From Acanthamoeba lenticulata (lineage: Eukaryota > Discosea > Longamoebia > Acanthamoebidae): a stretch of 14,274 bases of DNA. The notes under the pieces were generated by a model. That model did no database searches. It was given only the letters and a program-made list of their open reading frames with translations, and had not been told where the DNA came from. Where the stretch lies: the NCBI GenBank assembly GCA_002179805.1, contig NAVB01004626.1:1-14274 (forward strand). Reading direction: 5' to 3'. Positions 10,583-14,274 of the stretch are shown here, one piece after another. Within the stretch, counting starts at the first letter, position 1, and every line of letters begins with the position of its first letter. The position numbers and the translations under genes are program-made.

Positions 10583-10878
10583 AAACCTCACGAGCAGTCT
10601 GGTCATTGTGAATCATTTATTAAACTTCTCCTACCAAACAATTTAAAGCACTCGCGTAGCTCTTCGTTTGTTTCAGCCTCATTTTTTCCCACCAAAACGA
10701 TTTCCCTGAACTTTCAGTGTGCTCTTGCCGACTTTTCAGTTCGTATCTCCAGAGGCCTGTGGTGACAACAACTCGCCTGAAGCTGCCACTAGCTCGCAAC
10801 TACACAACTGCGAACACGCCTCTGATCTCCCTCCTCTGCGTGCTACTCTCCTTCATCTTCACAGACATCAACCACCAC
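10583..10878. other. Intergenic region, ADH 3' UTR to EEP hydrolase upstream
   Basis: These 296 bp contain ATTAAA at 10619-10624, a plausible poly(A) signal of ADH. C/T-rich sequence ending in several TTTCAG-like motifs (10711-10739) lies upstream of the next gene and could include a 5' UTR intron acceptor. No coding sequence was recognised. Confidence 0.5.
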
Positions 10879-12512
10879 ATGCAGGTACCAGCCCCTCTCC
10901 TCCACTCGAACCGGCCGGTTGTACCTACATGCTGCTTTTGTTGTGCGTTCAGGACGAAGTGCTCGTTCAGCTGCGGCGCTTGCAGCGAGGCCTGCCGCTG
11001 GACGAACCCATCGGCGACGACATGGAGTGGCTAGCAGCGCCAGCCAACATCACCACCATGAGCTACAACCTGCGCGGGGCCAACCTCGACACAGAGGTCA
11101 ATACCTGGTGGCACCACCGGCGCCACGTCCTCGCCGCCTCCATCCTCCAATACCAGCCCACCATTGTGGGCACGCAGGAGGGCCTGGGCGACCAGCTGCG
11201 CGACCTGCTCTCCCTCCTCCCGCCCTCGTGGCGCCTCTTTGGCTGCAGCCGCCTGGGCCAGTGCGTACCTCCACCTCCATTTTGACAACTCGCTCTTTGG
11301 CTCAGCTTCGTGCGAAACCTCGCCAGGGACAAGGACGACGAGCACTCGGCCATCTTGTTCAACTCTGACCAGGTGCAACTCCTCAAGGGCGGCGACTTCT
11401 GGCTGTCTCCCACGCCCGACGTGCCGGGCAGCAGCGCCTGGGGCGCCGCCTGTCCGCGTATGGCTACCTGGGCGGTTCGTGTCCTCTGTCCGCGCAACCT
11501 ATGTCCTCATGAGGTTGATCTTGGCTTATCTTGTGTCCTCGTGTGCGCGGGCAAGCAGAAGTTCGTGCAAAAATCGACTGGCCACCGCTTCTACCTGGTC
11601 AACACCCACATGGACCACGTCTCCGAGCTCGCCCGGGTCAAAGGTACGTGTGAGCGGTTGTCCAGTCCCTGGAGGATATGGCCTGATGGTCGTCATTGGG
11701 GGAAGGCGCCAAGGTGCTGCTCAAGACTATCCACGAGCTGCGCAAGAAGAACAGGCCGGTCATCCTCACAGGCGACTTCAACTCGGCTCCAGGGCAGGGC
11801 TCCTATCGCGTCCTATGCAACGGTACATGCTGCTCTTTCATCTCTTCTCCTACAGAGACGACGGTCATGGTGATCAACATCTCCAGGTGGATTCGAGGAC
11901 GCGTGGAGCACATGCTACAGGAAAAACGTGGTCTTGCACCGGGCGCACACGACCTTCCACAACTACTTTGGCACCCGCCTGGAGGCCTGGTACTGGAACG
12001 TGGTCCTCTACGCTGGTACTCTCTACCCCTCCTCCAGCCACCACCAAGCACGGCTTCGCTCACCCAACCGCGGTTCAGGCTTTGGGTGGCATGGTAAACG
12101 CCTGCCCCACTTTGGCCGCTACCACATCGACTGGATCCTCTACATGAACGGAGATCAGCCACAACAAGATGTCCGCGAAATGAAGGACAAGGAGGCGTCC
12201 ATCTCCGTTGATGTTGATGTTGAAGTCGACGTGTCGGCAACTCGACAACGCCGCCACCAGCCATCACCGCCGGCCACGACGATAGAGCCGCTTTGCGCGA
12301 TGGTGTGCACGGACGTGGCCGAGAACGGCCAGTACCCGTCCGACCACCACGCCCTGCTCGCCGTCTTTGCCCTGCAGCACCACCCGCATCCCGGCCTGCC
12401 TGTTGCTTCAGATGAGACGCCCATCATCATCGAGCCCAAGAGCGACGATCTCGGAGAAGCACCCCAAGCCATGTGCGAGCACGTCGACGACGTGCACCAG
12501 CAAGCGGACTGA
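10879..12512 (+). CDS. Endonuclease/exonuclease/phosphatase (EEP) family hydrolase
   Basis: Proposed exons are 10879-10884, 10953-11260, 11306-11474, 11559-11643, 11706-11822, 11887-12015 and 12079-12512, about 415 residues. EEP enzymes are metal-dependent phosphodiesterases or phosphatases. All family motifs are present in order: SYNLRG (metal Asn41), GTQEG (Glu78), a CPRMATW block, NTHMDH (His178/Asp180), LTGDFN (Asp213/Asn215), a TFH block, DWIL (Asp289) and SDHH (Asp360/His361). The FWLSPTPDVPGS and ACPRMATW blocks resemble the bacterial COG3568 (ElsH) type of metal-dependent hydrolase more than nocturnin, DNase I or inositol phosphatases; the substrate is unknown. A Val/Asp-alternating acidic loop (VDVDVEVDV) sits between DWIL and SDHH. 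The first exon would carry only Met-Gln, so the start is less certain. The 63-bp last intron is a multiple of three without stops and might be retained. No signal peptide. Confidence 0.86.
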
Positions 12513-12569
12513 TGTTGGCTGCTGCATTCGCCCACAATTTTTATTTTGTTTTCTTTTATATTTCCAGTC

Positions 12570-12575
12570 AATAAA
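12570..12575 (+). terminator. Poly(A) signal AATAAA of the EEP gene
   Basis: A canonical AATAAA lies 58 bp after the EEP stop codon and only 18 bp before the ATG of the next gene. Cleavage for the upstream gene would therefore fall at or inside the next gene's start. Confidence 0.6.
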
Positions 12576-12592
12576 ACAAAACAGAACACAAG

Positions 12593-14274
12593 ATGGAAGC
12601 CAGTGCTGACAAGTCGCTGGAGAGGCTGCTCAACGAGAGCAAACGCTATGCAGACAAGGCCAAATGCCGCCAGGCCTCGGTATGTGTGGCCAGATCCACA
12701 GATCTCCCAAGTTCAGCAGATCTGTGGGCAAGATGGATGATGCATCACAACCCGAGGCACCTCACGAAACCTTGCATTTTGCATGTGCGCACGTAGGGCT
12801 TTGTGGCCGAGCCTGTCAACGACGACCTCTACCATTGGCATGTACGTGGCGTCAGCAGCCTCCCCACCGCTACTGCAGATGAGCTGACGTGGCGCACCTT
12901 TAGGTCAAGATCTACGACTTCTTCGCGGATAGCACGGTCGCCCGAGACCTAGCCCTCCTCACTGACCGACACGACATCGTACCTTGTCCCTCCTCTTCCT
13001 CTTCTTGTCCGATATGCGGTACTAATCATCACATCGTGGTGGCGCACATGCACACAAGGACCACTTCTTGGTGTCCTTCCAGTTCACGACAGAGTATCCG
13101 CTCAAGCCACCCACCGTTCGCATCTTGTACCCGCGCGTGGTGGCTCGCAGCTCTGGTGGCATCGTATCGGCCGGCGGGACGGTCCACCTGAGCCTCTTCT
13201 CCTACCAGGAGTGGAGCCCGAGTATGTCACCTTCTTCTTCGTCCTCTTCGTCGTCGTCGCGCTGATCCACGGGCGGTGGCGGCGGCAGTCAACACGATGG
13301 CCTCGGTCGTGACGCACCTGAAGAACCGGCTCGTCGAGGTCCGTGCGCGGCTATACGTCGACAACCCGACCCCGTACGCAGATGAAGAGGCCATCTCGGC
13401 CATGACCAGGTGCCAGCAACCGCCCCTCCCCATTCTCGTCCTCTGCCTTCTGTTGTCCCTGTATGCTCACCCAAACAACTTCAACCAACGAGCTCAGCTT
13501 CTACACGACGTTTGTCTGCAACTCGCCGGCGTTCATCGGCCGGCCGGAGCTCAACTACGGCGGCAAGAGTACGCGCCTGCGCACGCGCATATGAGAAGCA
13601 CTGGAAGGGGGTTCCTTACCACACGCGTGTGCGTGTGTATATTGTGTATATTGTGTCGGGCCTTGTGTGTGCTGGCAGTCCTGCTGCCGGCATCGGCGCT
13701 GCAGGAGATCGTGAGCAAGGATGCCGCGGGCATACGCTTCCTCTCCGACTCACCGCTCGTGTTCGAGCTCTCCAACCCGGCCCGTGGCGACCGCCGCACT
13801 TACGCTGGTGCGTCCCTCCAACCAGAGCCCGGGCTTGCTCTGCTGCTGCTGTCGCCAATGACCATCATCGTCGTCATCCTCATCATCGTATTAATGACGA
13901 TGATGATATATACAGGCGTGATGGAGTTCCTGGCCGAGGAGGGCCACGCCAACGCGCCCTATTGGCTCATGCGCCACCTGAGCCTCGCGGAGGGCGATGA
14001 TGTGAACGTGCGGCTGGTGGCGTTGCCCAAGGGCACCTTCGTCAAGTTCAAGGCCCACGACTCGCATTTCTTCGTGCGCTATCCAGACCCCAAGCCCATG
14101 TGCGCTCCCAATTTATTTTACCTTATTTTAATTATATTAATCTCCAAATTCAAAATGCATGTATTTAATATATATATATATTTAAACAAATTTATTCCAG
14201 CTTCGAGACGGTGCTGCGCAACTTTGCTGCGCTGAGCCAGGGCGATCGAATCGACGTCACGTTCGACGGCACGA
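12593..14274 (+). CDS. UBE2Q-like (pseudo-)E2 domain fused to UFD1 domain, 3' end beyond window
   Basis: Nine exons so far: 12593-12679, 12797-12841, 12904-12978, 13059-13221, 13289-13409, 13498-13568, 13679-13807, 13916-14099 and 14201 to the edge, about 316 residues, in phase throughout. Residues about 30-160 match the UBE2Q class of ubiquitin-conjugating enzymes: PVNDDLYHWHVKIYDF, FTTEYPLKPPTVRILYP, SGGIVSAGGTV, then WSPINTMASVVTHL. At the catalytic position, GGxxC in UBE2Q, this protein reads GGTVH: His112 (codon 13185-13187) replaces the Cys, so thioester chemistry is unlikely. From about residue 163 the chain becomes UFD1, the p97/CDC48 cofactor of ER-associated degradation: FYTTFVCNSPAFIGRPEL, GGKILLPASALQEI, LVFELSN, GVMEFLAEEG, PYWLMRHLSLAEGD, LPKGTFVKFKAH, NFAALSQGDRI. 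It may recruit ubiquitylated clients to CDC48. The 80-bp gap to the EEP gene is very short. Confidence 0.85.

Noticed and set aside
10717..10878. N-terminal extension of the EEP protein upstream of 10879
   Set aside because: The open frame begins with GTG, not ATG, and its sequence does not resemble the family; the first suitable ATG is 10879.
13402..13409. Separate UFD1 gene starting at ATG 13402
   Set aside because: No stop, poly(A) signal or promoter space separates it from the E2 exons, and the exon phases join both domains; the single-gene model is simpler. It remains the main alternative to test.

Overview
The window looks like nuclear DNA of an Acanthamoeba-type amoebozoan. Its genes are GC-rich and densely packed on both strands. 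They are cut by many short spliceosomal introns of about 45-133 bp, some bounding exons of only 17-21 nt. A tRNA-Tyr carries the eukaryotic intron at position 37/38, and the proteins are eukaryotic trafficking and ubiquitin-system families beside bacterial-like enzymes. The organism is inferred from style and was not confirmed by any search. All gene models were spliced by hand, using GT-AG (twice GC-AG) boundaries that keep phase and restore conserved motifs.

Layout: (1) 67-540, minus, the 5' end of a TM9SF/EMP70 nonaspanin gene that runs off the left edge. (2) 739-833, plus, intron-containing tRNA-Tyr(GUA). (3) 868-2274, minus, a single-pass membrane protein with an Asp-box (BNR/sortilin-like) ectodomain. 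(4) 2408-3466, plus, an ARF GTPase in seven exons, divergent from (3). (5) A 470-bp convergent intergenic stretch with a strong 45-nt hairpin. (6) 3937-7251, minus, a class 3 lipase with a long acidic and serine-rich disordered insert. (7) 7484-8774, plus, a Rab2-like GTPase in nine exons, divergent from the lipase. (8) A 533-bp intergenic region with a cluster of CAACAG/CTGTTG hexamers. (9) 9308-10582, plus, a bacterial-type zinc alcohol dehydrogenase with four exons and a possible mitochondrial presequence. (10) 10879-12512, plus, an endonuclease/exonuclease/phosphatase-fold hydrolase. (11) 12593 to the right edge, plus, a UBE2Q-like E2 domain fused in frame to a UFD1 domain, with His in place of the E2 catalytic Cys.

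There is no operon. TM9SF, the Asp-box protein, ARF, Rab2 and perhaps the lipase all point to endomembrane traffic. The most striking object is the predicted pseudo-E2/UFD1 fusion, which would join ubiquitin recognition or transfer to the CDC48/p97 extraction pathway. Other notable features are two GC-AG introns in adjacent genes, a strong preference for a pyrimidine at intron position +4, micro-exons in Rab2, and the convergent hairpin.
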